This document shows positions 7,584 through 16,365 of a stretch of DNA of 64,000 nucleotides, piece by piece (the stretch's first letter is position 1; every line of letters begins with the position of its first letter). The notes beneath the pieces were generated by a model, which did not search any database, was not told where the DNA came from, and saw only the letters and a list, made by a program, of their open reading frames with translations. A program made the translations under genes and the position numbers. Origin of the DNA: Drancourtella massiliensis. Lineage in GTDB: Bacteria > Bacillota > Clostridia > Lachnospirales > Lachnospiraceae. Location: contig NZ_JACJKH010000003.1 in assembly GCF_016900655.1 (NCBI RefSeq), forward strand, positions 121,687-185,686. Reading direction: 5' to 3'.

Positions 7584-8606
7584 ATGCGCAAAGAAGCAGC
7601 TTTAAAGATGTGGTGGGAACTGTACGAAGCAGCCTGCCGGATAGAAGAATTGAAACCATGGGAGTACCTGACAAAGGATCAGTATGTCGTTATTCAGTTA
7701 AAAGATGAGAAAGAACCGATCTTTCTCCGTATCCTTGGAAACGGACAGGGAGAGGAAAAAGAGATCCAGATTTATCCTGGCTTCAAAGGATGGCAGGATC
7801 TGACCATGATTGCGGAATTGGGAACCGGACTGGAAGAATATCTTTCCGAAGATTATGCCATGTCGGACCGCCGCACTTTGATCTGCAGATATGGAAAGAA
7901 GTCAGACATGATATATTCACAGCAGGAGATTTCAAAAGCACTGAATCTTCCGATGGCAAAAGAAGAGATGTGGCCGAATTTTATTTCCTACCGTTCCAGA
8001 TACATTCCGTTTTCACCGGATCAGGACGAGGTGCTTCTGATGACAGAAGCCATCCGAAACCTGTTCATGTGCATCCGGGCGCTGGAAGAAAAGAAGCTTC
8101 CAATGAAGTGGGAAGAAAATGAACGGCTCTGCCGGATTTTTAATGCCGAGACCGGACTCTGGAACATGTTCCCGGCAAAAATTCCGAAACAGACCCGGCC
8201 ATACATGGGAATGCAGATTCAGAAAGAAGAATTAAAAGAAGAACTGAAAAACACTCCGGCAAAAGAGCAGAATGTTCAGATTGATTTTTACTATACTCAT
8301 ATCGCAGAAAGCGACGAAGAGGCGGGAAGGCCAAGAAATCCATTTCTGTTTGTTGCGGCGGACGAAAAGACCGGAAAAATCATAACACGGTATTTCCTCA
8401 AACCGGAAGAAACCGAATTGTCTGTAGTATCTAATTTCCTCTTAAGCCATCTGAAACAGCAGGGAAGAATGAGAAAGATCACTTCCGGAAATCCGTGGAT
8501 CATCAAGGCGCTGGAACAGATCTGCCAGGAGCTGGGAATCGAGACGGAACTTGGAAAGACGGAAGTGTTGGAAGAACTGATGAAGAAGATTGGAAATCGG
8601 ATGTAG
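7584..8606 (+). CDS. Hypothetical protein with DUF6930/DUF7309-like features
   Basis: The start at 7584 (MRKEAALKMWWELYEAACRIEELKPWEYL) is preferred over an upstream ATG at 7527 because GGAGG lies at the correct distance. The 340-aa product opens with WELYEAACRIEELKPWEYL and VVIQLKDEKEPIFLRILG. This is the style of Firmicute DUF7309/DUF6930 proteins, which often sit next to pRiA4b- or SEC-C-containing genes, as here. No enzymatic motif is visible. Only 9 bp separate it from the next gene, so the two form an operon. Confidence 0.7.
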   Translation: MRKEAALKMWWELYEAACRIEELKPWEYLTKDQYVVIQLKDEKEPIFLRILGNGQGEEKEIQIYPGFKGWQDLTMIAELGTGLEEYLSEDYAMSDRRTLICRYGKKSDMIYSQQEISKALNLPMAKEEMWPNFISYRSRYIPFSPDQDEVLLMTEAIRNLFMCIRALEEKKLPMKWEENERLCRIFNAETGLWNMFPAKIPKQTRPYMGMQIQKEELKEELKNTPAKEQNVQIDFYYTHIAESDEEAGRPRNPFLFVAADEKTGKIITRYFLKPEETELSVVSNFLLSHLKQQGRMRKITSGNPWIIKALEQICQELGIETELGKTEVLEELMKKIGNRM

Positions 8607-8615
8607 GAGATACAG

Positions 8616-10490
8616 ATGAAAACATTTCAGATAAAATTGGCGGAAAAGAAAACAAAACCACCGGTATGGAAGCGGTGTATTGTGCCGGGAGGCATTACCT
8701 TTTCACAGCTTGCCGTGATTCTGGAGGCAATAGCGGAGACAGAAGTTTCAGAACAGTATGAATTTGAATTTTACCAGGCCGGAATTCAGTTAAGAGAGTG
8801 GAGAGAGGGCGAACAGGCAGTCAGAAGATATAATTTTGATTACTGGTGTTCTTCTGATACTTATATTGACGATCTCATGGGGAGGGAACCATGGTTTACA
8901 TTCCGGACAGGAAAAGAAAAGGAATATCGTGTTACGATTGAAAAATGTGTCACGGACGAGAAACCATATCCATATATTCTCAAACAAAAAGAAAGTTCGG
9001 ACAGCAGGACATGGATGGACGTGGAGAAAGCGAATCAGGAGCTTCGCGGACAGTTTCAGGTGACTTATGGAGATCCGGATTACCGGACATTTGACGAGTT
9101 GAAACAGGAGATGAAAACGGGTAGTTTCGGTCTCAGGGGAGCAGAAAAACCTGTGAGCCGTACAGAACGCAATGAGAAATCCTCAGAGACAAAGCTGCGG
9201 GAGTTTGCGGATCTTTTGCAGAAGCATCTTGCAGAAAACAGGAATGCGCAGGAACGATATACACGAAATCCTGAGATGGCAGAAATTATGTCCTCCTGGA
9301 CGAAAGAAGAACTTAAAAGTCTGGCAGAAGACCTGGAATTAAAAGGATATCATTCTTTAAAAAAGGATATTCTGGTCGGCAAAATCAAGGAAGAACTTTT
9401 GAAGCCGTCTGTGATGGAGAGACAGATGATGATGTTCAGTGATGAGGAAATTACTGCATTTGAAAGCGTACTGAAAACAACGGGATATTACCCGGTCAGA
9501 AAAGATCTGGAATTGCTGGAGGGATTTTATAATCTGGCCTATGCGGGAATTTATAATGACAATTTCGCCGCAGTTCCGGATGAGGTAAAGAAAATATACA
9601 AAAAGGTTAATACACCAAAATTCCGGAAAAAGAGGAAAAGAGCCTTTTGGATGATACGGTGTCTTACAATGGTAATTTTTCTCTACGTCCTGGCACCTAT
9701 CTCTGTTATAAAGGAAATGCTGGTGAAATGTCTGGGCGAAGATATCAGTGAAGAGGAATTTCGGGAGATCTTTGCATGGATTCCAGATTATCAGAATCCT
9801 TGTGTCATCCGTGGAGAGTGGGTTATATACAAAGAAGTTCTACCGCAGGGGCTTTATAATAAGATCAAAGAAAGCCAGGGAGACCTGGAATATTATATTC
9901 CGGAACAGGAAGAGATTCTGGATTATACAGGACATGGATATCCATCCAGAGATACCTGCTGCAGGAAGGTAAAAGAGTTTCTCATAAAACGGATGAAGAT
10001 CGAGGAAGAACAGACAGAAAATCTGATGCAAGGTATATACAGCAGGATATCTTTAGGTGGCGGGCCATCTGATGTGACAGAGATTTTTGAGGAAGAAGGA
10101 ATCATATTTCCGAATGAAACTACGGTCAGGGATTTCATAGCTTTGCTGATAGAATTGAATAATAGCACAAGAATGATCCAAAACCGAGGCTGGACTCCGA
10201 GCGAGATGACAAAGAAAAGGCCGGTACTTCCCGAAGGGCAGAAACCGACCATTGTCCCGATGAGCAGTCTGGCAGCGGAACAGCTTAAGCAGGCATCGAA
10301 TGAACTTCAGCAGATGGGATTTACCGTTGATCTGGATTCCGGAGCAGATGAAGTGGAAACTGTTTTTATGCCGGATGGAATTGCGGGACATACCGTGAAA
10401 GGGACAAAAAAGATTTATCCGAATGATCCGTGCCCGTGCGGAAGCGGAAAGAAATATAAGAAATGCTGCGGGAAAAGTAAGAAGGGATAA
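8616..10490 (+). CDS. pRiA4b/IS1096 TnpR-like domain protein with SEC-C zinc motif
   Basis: This 624-aa protein has three recognisable parts. Residues about 1-150 match the plasmid pRiA4b ORF-3-like domain (KTKPPVWKRCIVPGGITFSQLAVILEA). Around residues 225-265 lies a SAP or Rho-N-like helix-extended-loop-helix (WTKEELKSLAEDLELKGYHSLKKD). The last 25 residues carry a SEC-C motif, NDPCPCGSGKKYKKCCG, which binds zinc. The combination suggests a nucleic-acid-associated or adaptor protein of unknown role. It follows the DUF7309-like gene by 9 bp and is ended by the terminator at 10504-10543. Confidence 0.82.
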   Translation: MKTFQIKLAEKKTKPPVWKRCIVPGGITFSQLAVILEAIAETEVSEQYEFEFYQAGIQLREWREGEQAVRRYNFDYWCSSDTYIDDLMGREPWFTFRTGKEKEYRVTIEKCVTDEKPYPYILKQKESSDSRTWMDVEKANQELRGQFQVTYGDPDYRTFDELKQEMKTGSFGLRGAEKPVSRTERNEKSSETKLREFADLLQKHLAENRNAQERYTRNPEMAEIMSSWTKEELKSLAEDLELKGYHSLKKDILVGKIKEELLKPSVMERQMMMFSDEEITAFESVLKTTGYYPVRKDLELLEGFYNLAYAGIYNDNFAAVPDEVKKIYKKVNTPKFRKKRKRAFWMIRCLTMVIFLYVLAPISVIKEMLVKCLGEDISEEEFREIFAWIPDYQNPCVIRGEWVIYKEVLPQGLYNKIKESQGDLEYYIPEQEEILDYTGHGYPSRDTCCRKVKEFLIKRMKIEEEQTENLMQGIYSRISLGGGPSDVTEIFEEEGIIFPNETTVRDFIALLIELNNSTRMIQNRGWTPSEMTKKRPVLPEGQKPTIVPMSSLAAEQLKQASNELQQMGFTVDLDSGADEVETVFMPDGIAGHTVKGTKKIYPNDPCPCGSGKKYKKCCGKSKKG

Positions 10491-10503
10491 AGAAGAGAAA
10501 TAG

Positions 10504-10543
10504 AGGCGTATTGTACAGGTGGCACACCGAAGTCAATACGCCT
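10504..10543 (+). terminator. Rho-independent terminator after the SEC-C gene
   Basis: AGGCGTATTG (10504-10513) pairs perfectly with CAATACGCCT (10534-10543), followed by a TTTT run. The 20-nt loop is unstructured. The 230 bp between it and the next start codon contain only A/T-rich sequence with a TATAAT-like box near 10706. Confidence 0.8.
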
Positions 10544-10773
10544 TTTCTGCTTTATTTGATGACAAATGCGGCTGGAAACATCAGCACTTTTCTCAGGGTC
10601 ATGCTATATTCTTCTTTCTTATAAGAATAAGACACCGGAAACCAGACAGGTGTAGACATTCTACACAAATTTAGCGAAAAGAATGGAATAAGTCAGAAGG
10701 CTATTATATAATTTACCTTTAGGGAAAATGCTTTGGGATTGTGTCAGAAAATAACTCAGAAAAGGGGATTGTC

Positions 10774-11487
10774 ATGAAAGTATTAGTGATACCAGATGTT
10801 CACCTGAAACCATATTTGTTTACTCAGGCGTCATCCATTCTGGAGAGCGGTGCTGCCGACCAGGCGGTCTGCCTGATGGATATTCCGGACGACTGGGGAC
10901 AGGAATATCATATTGAAAGATATGTAGAAACGTATGATGCTGCGATCGCATTTGCCAAGAAGTATCCGGACACACTCTGGGCCTATGGGAATCACGATCT
11001 GTGTTATATGTGGAACGAACGGGAAAGTGGATACAGTGTAGCGGCTGCCTGGACAGTAAGAGAAAAGCTGATGGAGCTAAGACGTGCACTGCCGGAAGGA
11101 AACGAGATCCGGTACATTCAGAAGATTGACCAGGTGCTGTTCTGCCATGGCGGCGTCCGGGACGAATTTGTAAAGGGAACGGTAGAAGCGGAAAAGTATG
11201 ATGACGTGGACGAAGTGGTGCGCACGATCAATGAGTTTCACCACGACCTGATGTGGAATGATATCTCTCCGATCTGGTACCGCCCGCAGTATTCCAGCTG
11301 GAAAATGTACGGGGAGGATCAGGCGCTTCAGGTGGTCGGGCACACTCCGGTAGAAGCGATCTACAGAAGAGGAAGTGTGATATCGTGTGATGTCTTTTCC
11401 ACATACCGGGACGGAAGCCCGATCGGATCCCGGGAATTTCCGATTATCGATACCAAGACATGGGAATTTCAGGGAGTAAAATATTGA
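10774..11487 (+). CDS. Calcineurin-like metallophosphoesterase, 237 aa
   Basis: The start at ATG 10774 follows AAAAGGGG at 7 nt; the upstream GTG at 10741 lacks a site. Motifs in order: PDVHLKP (D-x-H), DIPDDWG (in place of the usual GD), GNHDL, FCHGG and GHTP. The layout (GNHD, CHGG, GHT) is that of the serine/threonine phosphatase-like or ApaH-like branch. The substrate is unknown. The stop codon lies within the first copy of a short palindromic motif (11489-11503 region). Confidence 0.85.
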   Translation: MKVLVIPDVHLKPYLFTQASSILESGAADQAVCLMDIPDDWGQEYHIERYVETYDAAIAFAKKYPDTLWAYGNHDLCYMWNERESGYSVAAAWTVREKLMELRRALPEGNEIRYIQKIDQVLFCHGGVRDEFVKGTVEAEKYDDVDEVVRTINEFHHDLMWNDISPIWYRPQYSSWKMYGEDQALQVVGHTPVEAIYRRGSVISCDVFSTYRDGSPIGSREFPIIDTKTWEFQGVKY

Positions 11488-11488
11488 C

Positions 11489-11503
11489 TGCACGCAACGT
11501 GCA
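11489..11503. repeat. Palindromic motif TGCACG-CAA-CGTGCA, copy 1
   Basis: A perfect 6-bp inverted repeat around CAA, preceded by TATTGAC. A second copy with the same TTGAC-N2 context lies at 12706-12718. The two copies flank the membrane protein gene at 11602-12486. Function unknown; it could be an operator or a small dispersed repeat. Confidence 0.5.
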
Positions 11504-11601
11504 GGACTAGTATATCAGACAGGACAAACCCGTGTTAAATGGTCAAAGGCCCTGAATGTGCCAGATGAGAGGGAAAACAAAGGATAAAGGAGAGAGAAAA
11601 A

Positions 11602-12486
11602 GTGACAAATCTTATGAGAAAGATGAATGTGAAAAAAGTAACGGCAGTCATTGTGCTGCTCGTAGTCATGATTCTGTCTATGACAGTTGTTTCAAAAGTG
11701 GCAAGTGATCCGGAAAATCATAAGAAGACGATCGAATCATTGGATGAAAAGAAGGAAGATGTTCTGAAACTCACAGCTACATCTGCAGCGGCATCCACAG
11801 CTCTCGCCGCCATTCCTGGCGATGCGACAACACCGGTGGCAAATAAGCTTGCGGATCTGACATCGTATTTCCTGATTATTTTGATGGTGGTCTTTCTGGA
11901 AAAATATCTGGTCACTCTGACCGGCTATGCCGCATTTACCATTTTGATTCCGATTGCATGCGTATTGCTTGCTGCCGGAATCTGTGCAAATAAGGCGGTA
12001 CTGAAAATGCTGGCAGCAAAAATCGCACTGTTTGCTGCCGTGATCTTTCTTGTAATTCCATTTAGCATGAAGGTCTCTTCGATTATAGAAGACACATACG
12101 AGATATCTATGGAAGAAACAGTGAAAGGGGCGGAGGATCTCACAGATGAAATCAATGAGAACACGGATTCCGAAGGCAATATCATCGAGAAAGCGCTGTC
12201 AAAGATCAAAGACGGAGTAACCGGACTGCTGGACAAGGGAGAACAGCTCCTGAATCAGTTTATTGAGACGATCGCTGTCATGCTGGTAACATCCTGCCTG
12301 ATTCCGATTCTGGTACTTGTCTTTATGCTCTGGTTCATAAAGATGCTGTTCGGAATCCAGATCAATGTGCCAAAAGATATGCCAAAACGGATCGCGTCAA
12401 AAGTCCCGGGACAGAAAAAGGTGGCTGCAAAACTGCAGGATAAAGCCAGTGTTTCAGAAGAGACAGATGGAAGGACGGATGTATAG
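11602..12486 (+). CDS. Hypothetical multi-pass membrane protein, 294 aa
   Basis: The frame starts at a GTG at 11602 behind AAAGGAGAG. Hydrophobic segments lie at about residues 13-30, 90-108, 112-130, 135-155 and 222-245. Between the last two is an acidic, probably extracytoplasmic, stretch (KGAEDLTDEINENTDSEGNI). The C-terminus is basic and cytoplasmic-looking. No family is recognised. A strong terminator follows at 12527-12554. Confidence 0.75.
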   Translation: MTNLMRKMNVKKVTAVIVLLVVMILSMTVVSKVASDPENHKKTIESLDEKKEDVLKLTATSAAASTALAAIPGDATTPVANKLADLTSYFLIILMVVFLEKYLVTLTGYAAFTILIPIACVLLAAGICANKAVLKMLAAKIALFAAVIFLVIPFSMKVSSIIEDTYEISMEETVKGAEDLTDEINENTDSEGNIIEKALSKIKDGVTGLLDKGEQLLNQFIETIAVMLVTSCLIPILVLVFMLWFIKMLFGIQINVPKDMPKRIASKVPGQKKVAAKLQDKASVSEETDGRTDV

Positions 12487-12526
12487 CTATGATGGGAGAG
12501 AAAAAATAGAATAAGGAAAAGCAAAC

Positions 12527-12554
12527 GGACGTGTTGAGTGAAATCAATACGTCC
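12527..12554 (+). terminator. Rho-independent terminator after the membrane protein gene
   Basis: GGACGTGTTGA (12527-12537) pairs with TCAATACGTCC (12544-12554), using one G-U pair, followed by ATTTTATTTT. Confidence 0.75.
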
Positions 12555-12705
12555 ATTTTATTTTGGAAAAAGTTGCCTCACCATAGTCAGTATGGGAGGG
12601 TGGTCCTAATTGCCACCTTGCGGAAAATGCATTCGCGAAAAAAACACGGCCTGTTTTGAGGAAGTGTTTTGCTGTCGATTTGCCATGTGAAAAGAAATGT
12701 TGACG

Positions 12706-12718
12706 GCACGCAACGTGC
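12706..12718. repeat. Palindromic motif GCACG-CAA-CGTGC, copy 2
   Basis: Second copy of the motif at 11489-11503, again preceded by TTGAC-N2. It lies 30 bp upstream of the MerR-type regulator start, so it may be part of that promoter. Confidence 0.45.
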
Positions 12719-12748
12719 AATTTTAAGCTATAAAGGAGAGGTGGAACG

Positions 12749-13081
12749 ATGAAAGAAATGACATTGAGGGAAGTGTGTGAAAGTGCAAATGTCTCAAGAC
12801 GCGCTGTTCAGGGATACGAGAAAGCAGGACTGGTTTCCGCGTCAGGCAAGAATACATACGGATATCTTTTATATGATACAGATTCACAGGAACGGATCAA
12901 ACGCATTAAACTGTACCAGGATTTGGGACTGAAAATTAAGGAGGTCAAGGAAATCATTGATGCCCCGAATCCGGTACTGAAAAAGATTTTGGAAGAACGG
13001 ATCGTAAAAATGGAGGAAGAAAAAGAGCGGATTGATGATCTGGTCGATAAAGTAAAACAATTGATTGCAACACTTTCGTAA
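12749..13081 (+). CDS. MerR family transcriptional regulator, 110 aa
   Basis: The protein has the MerR winged-helix start (TLREVCESANVSRRAVQGYEKAGLV, then YLLYDTDSQERIKRIKLYQDLGLKIKEVKEII) and a C-terminal coiled-coil dimerisation helix (VKMEEEKERIDDLVDKVKQLI). There is no effector-binding domain, so it is a minimal MerR. The ribosome binding site is AAAGGAGAGG. Its likely target is its own promoter or the lipoprotein gene downstream. Confidence 0.88.
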   Translation: MKEMTLREVCESANVSRRAVQGYEKAGLVSASGKNTYGYLLYDTDSQERIKRIKLYQDLGLKIKEVKEIIDAPNPVLKKILEERIVKMEEEKERIDDLVDKVKQLIATLS

Positions 13082-13261
13082 ACAAAGCAGTTTTGACAGC
13101 AGATCTACTTCCCGTGGTGTTGAAATCTGAAATGATAAGGAGGGAAAAGGAAAAATTTAATGTGTTATCTGATGGCGGGTACAAGGATAATCATGGAAAT
13201 CCGGATTACGAAACCGTAGAATTTGATGACGATTCACAAATACATTTAGGAGGTTTGGAAT

Positions 13262-14137
13262 ATGAAGGAGAAAGTAAAGATATTTACCATTTTTGCTATT
13301 ATACTTAGCATGACAGGATGCCTTGCCGGATGTGGCAGCGGCGAAACAGCCAATAATCCCGGCAGCAGAGCCATAAAGGAGAAGATTAATATAAAGGATA
13401 TTGCCTGGAATGTTGATGAAGGTATCGTTGGAGGTGAGCGCTATGTTCTTCTTAGCTACACGAACGATACGCAATGTACAATAACGAACTTTGAAATTAC
13501 ATTTAATGAAAAGGATGGTATCACCGAAGAAGAAAAATCAGACTTCTATTCAGATATTCAAAAGAAGTTTGAACTAAGCGATGAAGATATGGATGATCTC
13601 AAAAGCAGATCGATTTCAATGCACGCAGAAACAGACAGGGTTGTGAAACCAGGCGAATCCATTTCAAATGTAAATTGTTATTATTACGGCGGTTCTTTTT
13701 ATCTGAAAGATATAAACCACTATAACTTGGTTGAGCCTGATATTGCTACCATTAAGTACTTGGAGGAGGATAAAATTTTTACGGTATATTATGATTACGG
13801 TTCAAAGAAATATTCTACCGAAGAAAAAACAGAGATAGCATATCAATGGTCACAAACAGATCTTGGCAGCAAAATTCCGAAACCGGATGTGAAAGTGGTA
13901 AAAAGCAGCATAGATGATAAAGCGAGCTTTATGTTTGATGCATACGGCTTGACGTTAGAGCAATTTAATGCGTATGTCGACGAATGTAAAGAACTTGGAT
14001 ATACAGATGAGTCGAATAACTATGAAGGATCCTATACTGCTGATAATGCAGAAGGTTATAATGTCCATTTATATTACGATGAAAGGGATCATTCGATGAG
14101 TGTCACTATCAGTGCACCCAAAACAGAAAGCGAATAG
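13262..14137 (+). CDS. Lipoprotein, DUF6591-like, 291 aa
   Basis: A lipoprotein signal peptide is evident at residues 1-25: KVKIFTIFAIILSMTGCLAGCGSG, with the likely lipobox LAGC. The mature part has an immunoglobulin-like segment (YVLLSYTNDTQCTITNFEITF) and a C-terminal domain (FDAYGLTLEQFNAYVDECKELGYT, then YNVHLYYDERDHSMSVTI), which resembles DUF6591 lipoproteins of Firmicutes. AGGAGG lies 7 nt before the ATG. The interval 13082-13261 carries no convincing gene, only a short degraded coding-like stretch. Function unknown. Confidence 0.75.
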   Translation: MKEKVKIFTIFAIILSMTGCLAGCGSGETANNPGSRAIKEKINIKDIAWNVDEGIVGGERYVLLSYTNDTQCTITNFEITFNEKDGITEEEKSDFYSDIQKKFELSDEDMDDLKSRSISMHAETDRVVKPGESISNVNCYYYGGSFYLKDINHYNLVEPDIATIKYLEEDKIFTVYYDYGSKKYSTEEKTEIAYQWSQTDLGSKIPKPDVKVVKSSIDDKASFMFDAYGLTLEQFNAYVDECKELGYTDESNNYEGSYTADNAEGYNVHLYYDERDHSMSVTISAPKTESE

Positions 14138-14160
14138 TCTAAAATAAGTGAATCTATGAA

Positions 14161-14196
14161 ATCGGGGCGGTGATGCGAAGTTATCATCGCCCTGAT
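14161..14196 (+). terminator. Hairpin after the lipoprotein gene, probable terminator
   Basis: ATCGGGGCGGTGAT (14161-14174) pairs with ATCATCGCCCTGAT (14183-14196), with a T-rich but not uniform tail (TAATTAAGTTATTTT). Confidence 0.6.
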
Positions 14197-14390
14197 TAAT
14201 TAAGTTATTTTATAAATATTATCTTGTTATAATTCTTAGCGGGGAGAGACAGATGATAAATTCTGGAAGCAAATTTTTAGAGAAATATTCAATGAAGGTT
14301 TGAAGATGGTTGATGCAAAACATGATATAATGAGTAAAACTGGTATTTGTGTCAAAAATATTCAATGAAATGGGGCGATAAAGGGAAATT

Positions 14391-14483
14391 AGGAGAGACG
14401 GCTATTTAGAGGCTCTAATTAACCGAATGCATAATCATCTGATTGAACTTGTGACAGGAATCAGAAGATCGGGGAAATCTTAG
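14391..14483 (+). pseudogene. Fragment of an AAA_14/DUF4143 ATPase
   Basis: A 30-codon open stretch ends in TAG at 14481. It reads RRDGYLEALINRMHN followed by LIELVTGIRRSGKS. This matches the N-terminus and Walker A loop (GIRRSGKS) of the DUF4143 ATPase family, which is normally about 400 aa. Everything after the P-loop is missing. The rest of the 550-bp gap (14138-14686) holds the terminator above and another coding-like remnant around 14250-14330, with no intact gene. Confidence 0.75.
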
Positions 14484-14686
14484 AAGTGTTATATTTTGCC
14501 GTATGAGGTTCGCCTTTTAAGTAAATTCGATATAATAAAATGTGAAATCACAAGTAGTTTCCGGAAGAGAAATCTCAGGTGATCATATTATTCGATATGC
14601 AAACAAAGAAACACAAAATAAATACATTATGTATTTATTTCGCACATAATCTGTGCTATATTAAACTCGAACAGGAGGAATCTGAG

Positions 14687-16063
14687 ATGAAAGATATATA
14701 TTTGACCCGTTATTCTGTTAAGGGAATTAAAACACTGGATCAGCTGATTTCATTGTCGTTTTACAAAAAAACGATTTCAAAGAATCCGAATACACAAGAA
14801 TATAATATTAAGGGAATATATGGTATGAACGGTTCCGGCAAGTCCGGTATTATAACTTCTGTTGAGATATTAAGAAATCTGCTCATTGATCCTGGATATC
14901 TGAATAACCCAATTGCACAGAAAAATTTGGATGCAATTATTAATAAGGGAACAGAAGAGCTGTTTATAGAGGCTGAATATATGGTAAATTTGAAAGAGAG
15001 CCCCCTGCTTTTCCGATATAGCGTGACACTTACAAGAGATACCTCTGGAAAATATGCAGTCACTCACGAATGTTTATCCGGCAAAAAAGCAACTTCAAGA
15101 AATGATTCTATGGATATTGTTTATGAAGTGTCCGGCGGTGAAATTGTGTTTATTTCCGGAATAAATGAGCATAGTAAATTTTCAGCTGATATTCAGAGCA
15201 AAACTATGAATTTGCTGGAAACGGCTACTATGTGCGCTTTGTTTTATGAGAAATTTTTACTTTCGGCGATAAAAAATCAAGAGCACCATCAGGGCAATCT
15301 TTGGATTGGATTATGCCTGTTGTATTTCTTTGGCAAGGAATTACATGTATATTTAGATCAGTCTGATGATCATAGGAATTATGTTGCTCAGATTTCTTTG
15401 GAACATTATGATGACAGTGAAAAATATAAAAATGAAATCGATACAGTGTTGAGCCGTTTCCTTAAAATGAATAATGATTATCTCAATGTGCTTTCGGCTT
15501 CGGGCAACATCGTATCCAAACAAATGTATATTAATTTTGAAAAAGATGTCCATAAATTGTATGATTTTCTGCATATATTCAAATCAGACCTGCAGGGAAT
15601 CGAGATTGACAAAAAGGAAAATCACAATCTCTGGGTTTGTGATTTAATTATGGAGTATTCGTCGTACAGGATTCATGCAGAATACGAAAGCACCGGTATA
15701 AAAAAACTGATTCGATTATTTGCTTATATAAAAGAAATGGTGGAAGGAGGAATCGTTTTTATTGACGAATTTGATTCCAACCTTCATGATGTTTATTTAT
15801 GTGCGCTTCTGGAATATCTGATGGAATACGGGGAAGGGCAGCTATGTTTTACGACTCACAATGTAGGTCCGATGGATATTCTGAAACAGCGGAAAAAATC
15901 GATAGACTTTTTGTCTGAGAACCACCAGATTTATTCATGGAAAACAAATGGAAATTATTCGCCATCCAGGCTATATCGAAATGGAATGATCGAAGGTTCT
16001 CCATTTAATGTAGATTCCATTGACTTTATAGGTGTATTTGGTTCAGGTGGGGAGGACGAATAA
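14687..16063 (+). CDS. OLD-like AAA ATPase (AAA_15), 458 aa, candidate defence protein
   Basis: The start at 14687 is chosen because AGGAGG lies 9 nt upstream. The protein has an ABC-type ATPase layout: YSVKGIKTLDQLISLSF, then Walker A GMNGSGKSG (about residues 46-54). After a long insertion come a signature-like region (YESTGIKKLIRLF), Walker B GIVFIDEFDSNLHD and a switch histidine in FTTHN. Such ATPases partner with TOPRIM or nuclease effectors in defence systems (PARIS, OLD/Gabija, RloB pairs). Its stop overlaps the start of the next gene by one base, so the two are translationally coupled. Confidence 0.82.
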   Translation: MKDIYLTRYSVKGIKTLDQLISLSFYKKTISKNPNTQEYNIKGIYGMNGSGKSGIITSVEILRNLLIDPGYLNNPIAQKNLDAIINKGTEELFIEAEYMVNLKESPLLFRYSVTLTRDTSGKYAVTHECLSGKKATSRNDSMDIVYEVSGGEIVFISGINEHSKFSADIQSKTMNLLETATMCALFYEKFLLSAIKNQEHHQGNLWIGLCLLYFFGKELHVYLDQSDDHRNYVAQISLEHYDDSEKYKNEIDTVLSRFLKMNNDYLNVLSASGNIVSKQMYINFEKDVHKLYDFLHIFKSDLQGIEIDKKENHNLWVCDLIMEYSSYRIHAEYESTGIKKLIRLFAYIKEMVEGGIVFIDEFDSNLHDVYLCALLEYLMEYGEGQLCFTTHNVGPMDILKQRKKSIDFLSENHQIYSWKTNGNYSPSRLYRNGMIEGSPFNVDSIDFIGVFGSGGEDE

Positions 16064-16341
16064 TGGGGCTTCAGCTGATTTTTGTTGTTGAAACAAACAA
16101 GAAATGTAATTCGGACTGGATATATATTAAGGACACGGTAGAACATTTTTATGAATACGATCGTACACAGGTGAAGTTTAGTCCTGTGTATATGGATGGG
16201 AAAGGAAAGTATAAAAGTCCGAAAAATCCAGAGTATGAGTTCATGGTCCAATGGTCGGAAAACACAAGAGCAGATCAACGGACAATTGAGGAGATTAATC
16301 GGCAGCTGAACCGGTATTATGGTTACATAGGTTTTAGATAA
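16063..16341 (+). CDS. Small partner of the OLD-like ATPase, 92 aa
   Basis: The ATG shares a base with the TAA of the ATPase gene. The sequence opens with a hydrophobic strand followed by an acidic residue (LIFVVETNKKCNSDWIYIKD). It then has FSPVYMDGKGKYKSP. A beta strand ending in E near the N-terminus recalls the first strand of RloB/TOPRIM-like partners of AAA_15 ATPases, but the later D-x-D motif is absent. The protein may therefore be a truncated or divergent effector. No firm family is recognised. Confidence 0.6.
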   Translation: MGLQLIFVVETNKKCNSDWIYIKDTVEHFYEYDRTQVKFSPVYMDGKGKYKSPKNPEYEFMVQWSENTRADQRTIEEINRQLNRYYGYIGFR

Positions 16342-16365
16342 CAGGATAAAAGAGGAGAATGAACA

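Noticed and set aside
13093..13308. 71-aa plus-strand ORF upstream of the lipoprotein
   Set aside because: No ribosome binding site, and it overlaps the well-supported lipoprotein start. It may be a decayed remnant.
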